A stretch of DNA of 64,000 bases. Source: Spirosoma taeanense (GTDB lineage: Bacteria; Bacteroidota; Bacteroidia; Cytophagales; Spirosomataceae). The translations under genes and the position numbers were made by a program. Location of the stretch: the NCBI RefSeq assembly GCF_013127955.1, contig NZ_CP053435.1:4154001-4218000 (forward strand), written 5' to 3'. Position 1 is the first letter of the stretch. Each line of letters opens with the position of its first letter. Shown here one piece after another: positions 25,025 through 33,320 of this stretch. Below the pieces are notes generated by a model. The model saw nothing but the letters and a program-made list of their open reading frames with translations. It had not been told where the DNA came from and did no database searches.

Positions 25025-25972
25025 ATGACTACGCCTGATTCGTTAGCCGATAAACTCAACCAACTGGAGCGCAAATTTGCCGCCATGGGTCAGGATATGG
25101 CCTCTTACCTTGAAGGTCTGCTTCAGGCCGATTACCTGACCTATTGGGATTACGTCCATCTGGAAACGCTGCTGTCGTTACAGACGCCCAAAACGGCCTA
25201 CCCCGACGAACTGGTGTTTATTACGTACCACCAGATTACGGAGTTATACTTCAAGCTGATTCTGCACGAGATTAACCAGATCGCCAACGCCCAGCCGTTA
25301 ACGGCCGACTTTTTCGAAGCCCGAATGCAGCGCGTGAACCGGTATTTCGGTCTGCTGGAGCAATCGTTTGGCGTAATGATTACGGGTATGGAGCGCGAGC
25401 AGTTTCTGAAGTTTCGCATGGCCCTGCTGCCGTCGAGCGGCTTTCAGTCGGTGCAGTTTCGGGAGATTGAAATCCTTTCAACCGACTTTAGCAACCTGGT
25501 AGTTTCGGAGGAGCCAATCACCCACGATACGCCGATTACCGATCTGTATGAGTCGATCTACTGGAAGCGGGGCGCTACCGAACTGGCCACCCAGCAAAAA
25601 ACGCTGACGCTTCGCCAGTTTGATAAACAATACAGTTCGCGGCTGATCCGGCTGGCCGAGGAGTATCAATCTAAAAACCTGTACCAGCGCTTTAAGGAAC
25701 TGGAAAATGCCGGAACCGCAACCGACGGGTTGGTTACGTCCCTACGCGAATACGACTGGAGCGTGAATGTCCGCTGGAAGCTGGTGCACCTGCGCTCGGC
25801 GGTGCAATACCTGCATAAAGAACCGGAAGATATTAAAGCAACGGGTGGCACCAACTGGCAGACGTATCTTCCCCCTGTTCAGCAGCAGCGCGTATTCTTC
25901 CCCAGCCTATGGTCAACCGCCGAGTTGCAGAACTGGGGCCAGTCAAGCCGACTACCGAGTAACCAAAATTAA
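25025..25972 (+). CDS. Tryptophan 2,3-dioxygenase family protein
   Basis: A 315-residue heme dioxygenase of the TDO family, the first step of tryptophan breakdown to N-formylkynurenine in the cytoplasm. Seen: SYLEGLLQADYLTYWDYVHLETLLSLQ split over about residues 21-47, and FITYHQITELYFKLILHE near 68-85, with the family active-site His in YHQ. Later RFKELENAGTA and WKLVHLRSAVQYL fit the heme-side helices. Bacteroidota members are often annotated kynA-like. No other kynurenine-pathway gene is adjacent. Start ATG 25025 follows a short AT-rich gap. Confidence 0.85.
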   Translation: MTTPDSLADKLNQLERKFAAMGQDMASYLEGLLQADYLTYWDYVHLETLLSLQTPKTAYPDELVFITYHQITELYFKLILHEINQIANAQPLTADFFEARMQRVNRYFGLLEQSFGVMITGMEREQFLKFRMALLPSSGFQSVQFREIEILSTDFSNLVVSEEPITHDTPITDLYESIYWKRGATELATQQKTLTLRQFDKQYSSRLIRLAEEYQSKNLYQRFKELENAGTATDGLVTSLREYDWSVNVRWKLVHLRSAVQYLHKEPEDIKATGGTNWQTYLPPVQQQRVFFPSLWSTAELQNWGQSSRLPSNQN

Positions 25973-25983
25973 TATAGTTAAAA

Positions 25984-26029
25984 TTTACTCAATATAATTC
26001 TTAATTTTACTCAATACGCTGAGTAAAAT
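25984..26029. promoter_or_regulatory. Repeated operator-like sites before the DUF4143 ATPase
   Basis: TTTACTCAATA occurs at 25984-25994 and again at 26006-26016, exactly 22 bp apart (two helical turns). The second copy belongs to a perfect 10-bp inverted repeat, ATTTTACTCA (26004-26013) and TGAGTAAAAT (26020-26029), which ends at the ATG. This fits cooperative binding of a repressor, or a hairpin that hides the start codon. Confidence 0.5.
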
Positions 26030-27217
26030 ATGTTCGAACGAAAAGAGCTTTCTCAATTAAGGAACCGCATAGCTGAGCCACGGCGTTTCATACAGGTTAT
26101 TATGGGTCCGCGTCAGATTGGCAAGACTACCTTGGTCAGACAATTAGCAAAATTGCTAACCATGCCTGTTCATTACGTCTCGGCTGATGGCATCGGGGCA
26201 GCCAACAGCGTCTGGGTAGAGCAGCAATGGGAAACAGCCCGGTTTCTGTTACGAAATACAGGTGGTTCTGAAGGAGTCCTGATTATTGATGAGATACAAA
26301 AAATTGATGACTGGGCAGAAGTAGTTAAAGCACAGTGGGATAAAGATACCTTCGATGAACGGCCCCTGAAGCTGATTCTGTTAGGATCGGCGCGGCTACT
26401 TCTTCAACGAGGGTTGAGCGAATCGCTGGCTGGTCGCTTTGAAACCATTCAACTGACCCACTGGACGTTACATGAAATGGAAACGGCTTTTGGCCTGACA
26501 CCGGATCAATACGTCTGGTTTGGTGGCTACCCTGGTGCAGCTTCGTTAATCAACGACGAATCCCGCTGGCGAGAATATGTTCTGAACGCTCTTATCGAAA
26601 CGACGCTTTCAAAAGATATCCTGATGCTAACCCGCGTTGATAAACCAGCTCTGCTTCGGCAGTTGTTTGAGTTGGGGTGTAGCTACTCCGGACAGATTTT
26701 ATCGTACACAAAACTGCTCGGTCAATTACAGGATGCAGGAAACACAACAACGCTTACTCATTACACGCAGCTCCTCGACTCGGCCGGACTGCTCAGCGGT
26801 CTTGACAAATATACGATTGACAAAGCCCGACAACGCGGGTCTATTCCCAAATGGCAGGTACAAAATTCTGCTTTATTCTCAAGCTTCGCGCCGGTGACAT
26901 TTGAGCAGGTTCGGTCAACACCAGCCGAATGGGGCCGCTGGGTAGAAACTGCCGTAGGTGCACATTTATGCAGAGCAGCCCGTCTGGGCGAAGTTGATTT
27001 ATTTTATTGGCGAGACGGTAATGACGAAGTTGATTTTGTCATTCGACGCGGGCGTCAGATCGCTGGGTTTGAAATCAAAAGTGGCCGTTCACAAAAGGCT
27101 CCGGGCATGGCGGCTTTCCAGCGTAAAACCAATGCCGATAAAGTTCTGCTTGTCGGCAACAGTGGCATTCCCTGGGAAGAGTTTCTGCGAACCGACGTAA
27201 AGCTACTCTTTGACTAA
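26030..27217 (+). CDS. AAA-type ATPase with C-terminal DUF4143
   Basis: A 395-residue protein. N-terminal P-loop ATPase: Walker A MGPRQIGKTTLVRQ (about residues 25-38), Walker B GVLIIDEIQKIDDW (about 83-96), sensor region LILLGSARLLLQRGLSESLAGR (split, about 118-139). C-terminal DUF4143 domain with a PD-(D/E)xK-like core: DLFYWRDGNDEVDFVIRRG and AGFEIKSGRSQK (about 330-358). Such proteins are common as single accessory genes in bacteria and archaea; their role is unsettled, with toxin-antitoxin or nuclease activity suggested. Base composition is more AT-rich than the flanking genes. It carries operator-like repeats directly upstream. Confidence 0.88.
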   Translation: MFERKELSQLRNRIAEPRRFIQVIMGPRQIGKTTLVRQLAKLLTMPVHYVSADGIGAANSVWVEQQWETARFLLRNTGGSEGVLIIDEIQKIDDWAEVVKAQWDKDTFDERPLKLILLGSARLLLQRGLSESLAGRFETIQLTHWTLHEMETAFGLTPDQYVWFGGYPGAASLINDESRWREYVLNALIETTLSKDILMLTRVDKPALLRQLFELGCSYSGQILSYTKLLGQLQDAGNTTTLTHYTQLLDSAGLLSGLDKYTIDKARQRGSIPKWQVQNSALFSSFAPVTFEQVRSTPAEWGRWVETAVGAHLCRAARLGEVDLFYWRDGNDEVDFVIRRGRQIAGFEIKSGRSQKAPGMAAFQRKTNADKVLLVGNSGIPWEEFLRTDVKLLFD

Positions 27218-27230
27218 CTAGCCAAATCCT

Positions 27231-27755
27231 TTACTCTTTACGGCTCTTAAAATGACGGATCATTTCGCCATAGCCCATGCCTAAGGCTAACCCCGTTACG
27301 GCCTGGGTGATACGTTTGGTTTTGGTTTCAACCGTTTTGGCGTCTTCAATCCAGTTACTGAAATAATTCTGGTGCCCTTTGCTGAGCTGATTGAAAAAGG
27401 TCAGCGCCTTCGGGTCGTCTTCCAGACACGCCATCAGATCGGCCGATAGGGGCATGGGCGCATCATCCAGTTCGAGCGTAACCTGTACGGTAGCGCCCTT
27501 TTCTTTACGTATGCCCCGGCGCATGACGGCGTTGACGCCCATGATGAACGCGCTATCTGCACTGCCCGCCTGCCCCATCGGGATCAAAGCAACCCGCTCA
27601 AGGACGTACTCATCCAGCTTTCCTTTTACACGGAACGAAGTTTTCTGGCCGGGCCTGAGGGCTTCGGTTACGGTAATCGGAATCTCAATATACGTCCAGC
27701 GGGTTTTCTCGCCGTTGGCGTCGAAGCGTTTGAGCAGGGCGGTAAAGGTAGGCAT
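27231..27755 (-). CDS. DUF1905 / YdeI-like protein
   Basis: A 174-residue protein with an N-terminal DUF1905 domain (WTYIEIPITVTEALRPGQ, then SFRVKGKLDEYVLERVALIP) and a C-terminal YdeI/OmpD-associated-type helical part (LEDDPKALTFFNQLSKGHQNYFSNWIEDAKT split over about 119-150, then KRITQAVTGLALGMG). The YdeI family has been linked to peptide/bacteriocin resistance, but no mechanism is known. It lies 15 bp after the WYL regulator on the same strand, so the two probably form an operon. Confidence 0.82.
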   Translation of the reverse strand: MPTFTALLKRFDANGEKTRWTYIEIPITVTEALRPGQKTSFRVKGKLDEYVLERVALIPMGQAGSADSAFIMGVNAVMRRGIRKEKGATVQVTLELDDAPMPLSADLMACLEDDPKALTFFNQLSKGHQNYFSNWIEDAKTVETKTKRITQAVTGLALGMGYGEMIRHFKSRKE

Positions 27756-27770
27756 CGTGTGTTTGGATGA

Positions 27771-28796
27771 TTAATACCGCGCCAGCGTAGCCCGCAGCGA
27801 TTCGGTCAGTTCCTGCACCAGACTTTGTGGCTGCAGCACCTTCAGGTGATCGCCATAACTCCGCAGATGCATCAGCAGATCGCGGTTGGGAGCGAGCCGC
27901 AGCCGCACAATACATTCGGTGTCGGTATCGCTGATGACCTCCTGCGTCTGATGAATCGGCTTTGCTTTTACGTACCGACCGAACAGGGGCGAAAACGACA
28001 GCACAATTTCTTCGACGGGCCCGCTGCTGTCGGTGATGCCGTAGATGTGCTCGAACAACTCGCTGACGTTGGTCAGAATAGCGGACGGCACGTCGCAGGG
28101 ATCGTCCAGCATTTCCAGCTCACTCATGCGGTCGAGCGCGAAGGTTTTTTCGCGACCGCTGGCCGCGTCGTAGCCGATTACGTACCAGCTATCCCAGACT
28201 TCACGTAATAAAATCGGGTGCAGAATCCGCAGTTTTGGCCGTTCCTCGTCGGGCGTGGGGTTCTCGTGTTTACTGTATCGGAAAGCCACCTGCCGGTTCT
28301 GGTTGACGGCCCGAATCAGCACCGGTACGTACTGCCGGTTACCACCCAGAATTTTCTCCTCGACATACACAACCCGGCGCGTAGTACCCGTGGCGACACC
28401 AGCATCTCGCTTCACCTCACGGATGATGTCCAGGCTCTGCCGCACCCGCTGCAGGGCGTTGTCCAGTTCATTCGCGACCGAAGCGCCCTGCGTTGCCGCC
28501 AGCACCTCGCTGGCCTGCTCCATAGCCTCCATATCGTCGGGGGTGAGCATCAGCTTCAGGAGCCTGAACTGCGGGTTGGTGTAGTAGTAGCCGTTACGTC
28601 GCTTGCAGTAGGCAATGGGCGCGTCGTGGTCTTCGCGCAGTCGTTGAATGTCTTTTTCCAGCGACGAAATGGACCGAATGCCGCATTTGTCCTGGCAAAG
28701 TTCAAACAGACGCTGCTTGGAATACTGACGCGGATACCGGCTGATGATCTCATCGATCAGGCGGTAGCGCTGGAAGGCCGAACGGGTAATAGGCAT
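27771..28796 (-). CDS. WYL-domain transcriptional regulator
   Basis: A 341-residue regulator. The N-terminus (about 1-70) is a winged helix: FQRYRLIDEIISRYPRQYSK, then IRSISSLEKDIQRLREDHDAPI. The middle and C-terminus form a WYL domain, with SWYVIGYDAASGREKTFALDRMS in the region of the W-Y-L core (about 205-227), preceded by a Sm-like fold, and a C-terminal extension (GDHLKVLQPQSLVQELTES). WYL proteins bind single-stranded DNA or small ligands and control defence and stress genes. It heads an operon with the YdeI-like gene. It is divergent from the unknown protein at 28937. Confidence 0.88.
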   Translation of the reverse strand: MPITRSAFQRYRLIDEIISRYPRQYSKQRLFELCQDKCGIRSISSLEKDIQRLREDHDAPIAYCKRRNGYYYTNPQFRLLKLMLTPDDMEAMEQASEVLAATQGASVANELDNALQRVRQSLDIIREVKRDAGVATGTTRRVVYVEEKILGGNRQYVPVLIRAVNQNRQVAFRYSKHENPTPDEERPKLRILHPILLREVWDSWYVIGYDAASGREKTFALDRMSELEMLDDPCDVPSAILTNVSELFEHIYGITDSSGPVEEIVLSFSPLFGRYVKAKPIHQTQEVISDTDTECIVRLRLAPNRDLLMHLRSYGDHLKVLQPQSLVQELTESLRATLARY

Positions 28797-28936
28797 AGGG
28801 CGAAATTGTCAGGACATAACTGGTGATTGATGCCGCTAAGCTACTGACAAAATATTTTTCACAAAAAAGAAGGACGGAAAAAGATTACGTTTTCCCCGGT
28901 AGAACTTTGTTCTGTGAATTTTAAACAACGATACAA

Positions 28937-29368
28937 ATGAACACGCTCTTTCAACCCAAGCCACAGAACGAATTTCGGACCCTGTATCCGGCTGCTCAGC
29001 GGTCCGCCAGACGCGCAACGCTGTCAGCTCAGCAACTCCTGGACATTGAACTAGGGCTGTTTCTGCTCTCGCAGCTTTTGCCCACGGCCCCACCCGATGC
29101 CTTGCCGAATCTGCTGACCGACACTAACACGTCCTTCCTCGACCGCCCAACCTGGACACCCAAACAACTTCGTCTGCTGAACCGGGGACGGGCTATGCTG
29201 AGCCATATTCAGCAGAACAGTGTATGGAACGCCATGCTGGATGCCTACGTAACGGTTCCCGAGCGGCTCCAGGCGTATGACATCAGCAGCGACCGCAGTC
29301 GATTCAGCGAAAAAACCGTTGGTTTTTTCCGGAATCGGATTCTTACGCTTCGCCAGACCGTCGCCTAA
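28937..29368 (+). CDS. Unknown protein, paralogue of the one at 30046
   Basis: A 143-residue cytoplasmic protein with no signal peptide and no family I recognise. Its central part, LLDIELGLFLLSQLLP then PPDALPNLL, DRPTWTPKQLRLLNRGRAML and VWNAMLDAYVTV, aligns without gaps to the protein at 30046 with roughly 45 percent identity over about 85 residues by eye. It is predicted mainly helical. The upstream region has the small palindrome AGAACTTTGTTCT (28901-28913) that overlaps a near -7 box. Function unknown. Confidence 0.65.
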   Translation: MNTLFQPKPQNEFRTLYPAAQRSARRATLSAQQLLDIELGLFLLSQLLPTAPPDALPNLLTDTNTSFLDRPTWTPKQLRLLNRGRAMLSHIQQNSVWNAMLDAYVTVPERLQAYDISSDRSRFSEKTVGFFRNRILTLRQTVA

Positions 29369-29668
29369 ACCACTGACAGGCATCTGTATAGACCACTACT
29401 ACCGGCTAACACTGAACATATCGACTGAACTGATTCTGGTTACTCGTCGGGAAACCCCCGTTTTATGCGATGCGCACGAACGATACTGATCTATTCCCTA
29501 TCCAGTACGGTCGGGATGGCGGCACGCACCGTTCGACGGCTTGTCCGATGGCGTAACACCCTACAACAGTTCGTGCGCAACAGGCACAGACCGACCTGAA
29601 TCAGTCTCATCAATAAAAAACCCGGTGCCCGCCGTTGCCGAATTTGGTACAGGATTCAACAGATAACA
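29369..29668. other. 300-bp intergenic stretch
   Basis: Between two unknown genes. No open frame of note, no strong hairpin with T run, and no RNA family seen. It should hold the promoter of the gene at 29669. Confidence 0.4.
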
Positions 29669-29920
29669 ATGATGAATACATCTCTGAAGCCGCTTACGTC
29701 ATCCGCTGTTCTGCGGGCGGCCACCACGTTAATTTTAGCCGAAGGCGGCACAAGCAGCTTAATCGTGAAGCAATTTCTGCTTAATCAGGGCTATCAGGCT
29801 TATGAAGCGGAGGTAGCCAGGTGTTTGTTTCTGCTGGCTTTACAGGAAGGCTGGACCATTCAGGATAACGGTCTGTTTCGGGTGTATTACTTCCCTACCC
29901 CCGGCACGTCGCCCCAATAG
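29669..29920 (+). CDS. Small unknown protein, possible winged helix
   Basis: An 83-residue protein; the ATG at 29672 is an equally good start. The pattern TTLILAEGGTSSLIVKQFLL, then YEAEVARCLFLLALQEGWTI and NGLFRVYYF is consistent with a short helix-turn-helix plus beta-hairpin domain, but I recognise no family. It lies between the two paralogous unknown genes and is followed by a hairpin. Function unknown; a DNA-binding role is only a guess. Confidence 0.5.
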   Translation: MMNTSLKPLTSSAVLRAATTLILAEGGTSSLIVKQFLLNQGYQAYEAEVARCLFLLALQEGWTIQDNGLFRVYYFPTPGTSPQ

Positions 29921-29922
29921 GC

Positions 29923-29942
29923 CGTCGCCTGAACAGGCGACG
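29923..29942 (+). terminator. Hairpin after the small unknown protein
   Basis: Perfect 8-bp stem CGTCGCCT / AGGCGACG with loop GAAC, 2 bp after the stop codon. It is followed by an A run, not a T run, so it is a weak terminator at best on this strand. Confidence 0.4.
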
Positions 29943-29960
29943 AAAAAAAGTTTTACGCCT

Positions 29961-29989
29961 AAAGAACAACGTAAAAAATTTACGTTCTC
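29961..29989. promoter_or_regulatory. Palindrome upstream of the second paralogue
   Basis: Perfect palindrome ACGTAAA-AAA-TTTACGT (29969-29985), flanked by AGAAC and GTTCT, the same flanks that form AGAACTTTGTTCT upstream of the first paralogue. It lies about 60 bp before the ATG at 30046. A shared operator is inferred. Confidence 0.4.
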
Positions 29990-30045
29990 AGGGTATCATC
30001 TTTGACATGAACAACGGCCCTGACGAACACTAAATAACAAGACTA

Positions 30046-30507
30046 ATGAACACTGCATTAACGTCCGCCTATCCCACCGTACGCCCGGCCCTGTCCAGCC
30101 TTCTGCGCTGGCAGGAGCCGCTGGCGACCCGGCTGCGTCACCGTCATACGCTGCCCGGCATGGTGGCGAACCGACTCCTCAATGTAGAGCTGGGCTTGTA
30201 CCTGCTGGCGGAGTTGCTGCCCCTGTGCCCGCCCCTCTCCCTCCCCGACCTGCTCAACGGTCTGGGTGCCGCCTACAAACAGCGACCAATCTGGTCGCCC
30301 CGTCAGCACCGGGCGCTAAGCCAGGCCCGAATCCTGCTGGCTCCTTACCGCGACCGCACCGTCTGGTACAAGGCGCTGGACAAATACGCCACGCTGTCGC
30401 CGGAAGTACGGGCGTTTTCAATCAGCGTGCGGGGCGGCTGGAACCCTCAGGTTAGCGGCTACGTCCTCCGCGAACGGATGCAGTTGTTTCAGGGCGCGCT
30501 GGCGTAA
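30046..30507 (+). CDS. Unknown protein, paralogue of the one at 28937
   Basis: A 153-residue cytoplasmic protein of unknown family. The core LLNVELGLYLLAELLP, PPLSLPDLL, QRPIWSPRQHRALSQARILL and VWYKALDKYATL matches the 28937 protein. Compared with it, the N-terminus is longer and Arg-rich (TRLRHRHTLPG). The conserved I/VELGLxLLxxLLP and W-x-P-x-Q patterns may mark a new family. A VOC gene follows after 25 bp and may be co-transcribed. Confidence 0.65.
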   Translation: MNTALTSAYPTVRPALSSLLRWQEPLATRLRHRHTLPGMVANRLLNVELGLYLLAELLPLCPPLSLPDLLNGLGAAYKQRPIWSPRQHRALSQARILLAPYRDRTVWYKALDKYATLSPEVRAFSISVRGGWNPQVSGYVLRERMQLFQGALA

Positions 30508-30532
30508 CGATCAGCCAATAATCTCTATTATC

Positions 30533-30883
30533 ATGAAGTTTCTCTCGATCGAGCCATTTGTGCCCTCTGGCAATGATTTTGAAGGGTCAAAGCAGTTGTT
30601 TCAGGCGTTAGGCTTCCACTCAAATTGGGACGCTGGCGATTACGTTGGCTTTGAGCGGGACGGTTGCAAGTTCATTCTGCAGAAGTATGACAATGTCGCG
30701 TTTGCCGAAAACCTGATGCTCAGTGTACGGATCAGCAATGCCGACGAATTCTGGCGGGACGTAACGGATAAACAACTTTCTCAAATATTCGGTATCCGGA
30801 TCAGCAAACCGATCGATCAGCCCTATGGCCGGGAAGTGAACCTTATCGATCTGGCCGGCGTATGCTGGCATTTTGTGGAATAA
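30533..30883 (+). CDS. VOC-family (glyoxalase/bleomycin-resistance) protein
   Basis: A 116-residue single-domain protein of the vicinal-oxygen-chelate fold: FEGSKQLFQALGFHSNWDAG in the first beta-alpha-beta half, and EVNLIDLAGVCWHFVE as the usual last strand (D-x-x-G-x-x-W/H pattern). The metal ligands of true glyoxalases are not all evident, so it may be a binding protein. Substrate unknown. Confidence 0.75.
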   Translation: MKFLSIEPFVPSGNDFEGSKQLFQALGFHSNWDAGDYVGFERDGCKFILQKYDNVAFAENLMLSVRISNADEFWRDVTDKQLSQIFGIRISKPIDQPYGREVNLIDLAGVCWHFVE

Positions 30884-30957
30884 GGCTATCGTGCCTCCAC
30901 GCGTAGCTAGTGAACAGAATGCCCTGCGGGTGCTCGTTAAGCAGGTTTACAATGTTC

Positions 30958-30994
30958 GTAACACATTTGCTACCTTTGTAAAAATACGTGTTAC
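30958..30994. promoter_or_regulatory. Promoter and flanking inverted repeat of the DUF433/DUF5615 pair
   Basis: TACCTTTG at 30971-30978 is a perfect Bacteroidota -7 box. It is bracketed by a 7-bp inverted repeat, GTAACAC (30958-30964) and GTGTTAC (30988-30994), the second copy ending at the ATG, with centres 30 bp apart. GTTC flanks both copies. This suits autoregulation by the antitoxin, which is inferred. Confidence 0.5.
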
Positions 30995-31243
30995 ATGAAC
31001 TGGCAGGAGTATATAGTTGCAGATGAAGAGGTCTTGTCGGGAAAGCCAACCATTAAAGGAACGAGACTATCCGTTGAATTCCTGTTGGAACGGCTGGCCG
31101 ACGGCTGGACTGAACAGGATCTGCTGGATAACTATCCGCGTTTAACCAGGGAAGCGCTACAGGCCATGTTTGCTTTTGTTCATGCTAACGTAAAAGATAA
31201 TCTGTTGCTGTTTCCTCCTCACAATTTGCGTCGGGCTTCATGA
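30995..31243 (+). CDS. DUF433 antitoxin
   Basis: An 82-residue DUF433 protein, with the family pattern VLSGKPTIKGTRLSVEFLLERLADGWTE (split, about residues 9-36) and LLDNYPRLTREALQAMFAF, a helix-turn-helix-like fold. DUF433 genes usually precede a DUF5615 PIN-like toxin, as here, where start and stop codons overlap as ATGA. It should neutralise the toxin and bind its own promoter. Confidence 0.88.
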   Translation: MNWQEYIVADEEVLSGKPTIKGTRLSVEFLLERLADGWTEQDLLDNYPRLTREALQAMFAFVHANVKDNLLLFPPHNLRRAS

Positions 31244-31596
31244 AATTTCTGGCCGACGAAAACTTCCCGATTACTTCCTTTCGCATTCTACAAACGGCAG
31301 GCTATGACATCAAACACGTCGCGTTCGATATGCCAAGTATCGCCGACGTAGATATTGCTGAGCTTGCGATTGCCGAACAACGAATCATTCTCACCTTCGA
31401 TGGCGATTACGGCACCCTAATATTCAAATTCGGCTACCGCCCACCCGGTGTCATCTACTTTCGTCTGGTCAATATAACCGCCGACGAACCCGCTTACATC
31501 CTGATTAACATACTGAAAGAGGGATACTTGATCGACAACATGCATACGGTTGTTGAGAACGACAAGATTCGTCAGCGTCGGATATCTCAGGGATAG
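31240..31596 (+). CDS. DUF5615 PIN-like toxin
   Basis: A 118-residue PIN-like protein with the acidic residues expected for a metal-dependent RNase: FLADENFP (Asp5/Glu6) at the start and TFDGDYGTL (about residues 51-59) in the middle, plus IADVDIAELA between them. It is translationally coupled to the DUF433 gene by a 4-bp overlap. It looks intact. The RNA target is unknown. Confidence 0.87.
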   Translation: MKFLADENFPITSFRILQTAGYDIKHVAFDMPSIADVDIAELAIAEQRIILTFDGDYGTLIFKFGYRPPGVIYFRLVNITADEPAYILINILKEGYLIDNMHTVVENDKIRQRRISQG

Positions 31597-31681
31597 TGAG
31601 GCTTTTGGTAATGCTCTAAATGTAAAAGCATCTTAACTTAAGGCCAGCTTACAGAATCAGTGTATCATTTACCCGCCTTTT

Positions 31682-33304
31682 ATGAACAGACGGAGCTTCA
31701 TCAAGCATAGTTCAGTCGTTTCCGTATCAGCCACTTCATTGGCCGCAGCCTCCTGCTCTTCTCCCAAAGAAGCCGAAGCAACCGACAATTCCAGACCATT
31801 TGACGACCAGTTCGAACTAAACGAATTTACTGTTTCCGACCTGCAACAAAAGATGCAGTCGGGCGAGTACACGTCCGAAGCCCTTACCAAACTCTACCTC
31901 GACCGTATCGAGGCCATCGACAAAAAAGGCCCCGGCCTGAACGCCGTGATTGAAGTCAACCCCGACGCGGTGACGATTGCCAAAGCGATGGATCAGGAGC
32001 GCAAGGACGGTAAGGTGCGCGGCTCCATGCATGGCATTCCGGTACTCATAAAAGATAATATCGACACCGGCGACCAGATGATGACCACCGCGGGTTCGCT
32101 GGCCCTGGAAGGCCATAAAGCCGCCAAGGACGCATTTATTGTCGCTCAACTACGGAGGGCCGGAGCCGTCATATTGGGCAAAACAAACCTGAGTGAATGG
32201 GCCAACTTCCGATCAACCCGCTCCACCAGTGGCTGGAGCAGCCGGGGTGGACAAACGCGCAACCCGTATGTACTGGACCGGAATCCAAGCGGTTCCAGTT
32301 CAGGGTCCGGCTCGGCGGCATCGGCCAACCTGTGCGCCGTGGCGGTCGGTACCGAAACCGATGGCTCCATCATAGCCCCCGCATCGCATTGTGGTCTGGT
32401 TGGTCTTAAGCCAACCGTCGGGCTGGTCAGCCGGAGCGGCATCATTCCCATCTCGCACACACAGGACACCGCCGGACCAATGACGCGAACCGTAACCGAT
32501 GCCGCCATTTTGTTGGGTGCGCTGGTGGGTGTTGACCCGTCCGATGCCGTTACGCTCGAAAGTCGAGACAAAAGCGTGACCGACTACACCCAATTTCTGA
32601 AAGCAGATGCGTTACAAGGCAAGCGCATCGGGATAGAGAAAGCTTTTTTGAAAGGGCATGAAGGCGTCGTCGGTCTCTACAAAGAAGCCATAGCGGTATT
32701 GAAGAAACAGGGCGCTACGGTCGTCGAGATTGAGCTGATGAAGGGGCTTGGCGAGACGGGCGGAGCCGAGTTTACGGTCTTGCAATATGAGTTTAAAGAC
32801 GGCGTAAACCGCTACCTGTCAACAGCCAACGCGCGGGTTAAGTCCTTATCTGACGTAATTACCTTTAATAAGGAGAACGAAGCCAAAGCCATGCCCTTCT
32901 TTAAACAGGAAACCCTCGAAAGCAGCGAAGCTAAAGGCGATTTGACGAGTAAAGAATACACCGATGCGCTCGCCAAAACGCGAACCTGGGGCAAACGCAT
33001 CGACCAGTTGATGACGGCAAACAAGCTGGACGCCATCGGCGGGACCAGCATTGGCTTTGCGGGTTGCATCGACCTCATCAACGGCGACTACGACACCGGC
33101 TTTTATTTCTGCCCACCAGCCGCTATGGCCGGTTACCCCCACTTAACCATCCCGATGGGTAACGTGCACGGCCTTCCAGTAGGCTTGTCCCTTATCGCCG
33201 GTGCGTATCAGGAAGAGCAGTTATTTGCCATAGGCTACGCCTACGAGCAAGCATCGAGGAAACGAACGCGGCCTAGATTTGTGAAATCGTTGATTCCGGG
33301 GTGA
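31682..33304 (+). CDS. Amidase-signature enzyme, exported
   Basis: A 540-residue amidase of the GatA/fatty-acid/peptide amidase family. The catalytic Ser-cisSer-Lys triad is visible: Lys in GIPVLIKDNIDT (about 118-129), and the two serines in NPSGSSSGSGSAA (about 201-213) and GTETDGSIIAPAS (about 222-234). The N-terminus NRRSFIKHSSVVSV carries a Tat-like RR signal and a Cys in AAASC that could be a lipobox, so it is exported. It resembles bacterial peptide amidases rather than GatA. A second copy's 3' end survives at 34011. Confidence 0.9.
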   Translation: MNRRSFIKHSSVVSVSATSLAAASCSSPKEAEATDNSRPFDDQFELNEFTVSDLQQKMQSGEYTSEALTKLYLDRIEAIDKKGPGLNAVIEVNPDAVTIAKAMDQERKDGKVRGSMHGIPVLIKDNIDTGDQMMTTAGSLALEGHKAAKDAFIVAQLRRAGAVILGKTNLSEWANFRSTRSTSGWSSRGGQTRNPYVLDRNPSGSSSGSGSAASANLCAVAVGTETDGSIIAPASHCGLVGLKPTVGLVSRSGIIPISHTQDTAGPMTRTVTDAAILLGALVGVDPSDAVTLESRDKSVTDYTQFLKADALQGKRIGIEKAFLKGHEGVVGLYKEAIAVLKKQGATVVEIELMKGLGETGGAEFTVLQYEFKDGVNRYLSTANARVKSLSDVITFNKENEAKAMPFFKQETLESSEAKGDLTSKEYTDALAKTRTWGKRIDQLMTANKLDAIGGTSIGFAGCIDLINGDYDTGFYFCPPAAMAGYPHLTIPMGNVHGLPVGLSLIAGAYQEEQLFAIGYAYEQASRKRTRPRFVKSLIPG

Positions 33305-33320
33305 TTAGCACAGTTAAGTT

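Noticed and set aside
25025-25972. Link between the tryptophan 2,3-dioxygenase and the kynurenine made in MbnP
   Set aside because: The dioxygenase acts on free tryptophan in the cytoplasm, whereas MbnH modifies a protein-bound tryptophan after export, and the genes are 14 kb apart.
29923-29989. CRISPR-like or riboswitch element between the small unknown genes
   Set aside because: The two small hairpins are explained as a gene-end stem and a palindromic operator; no repeat array or conserved RNA fold is seen.
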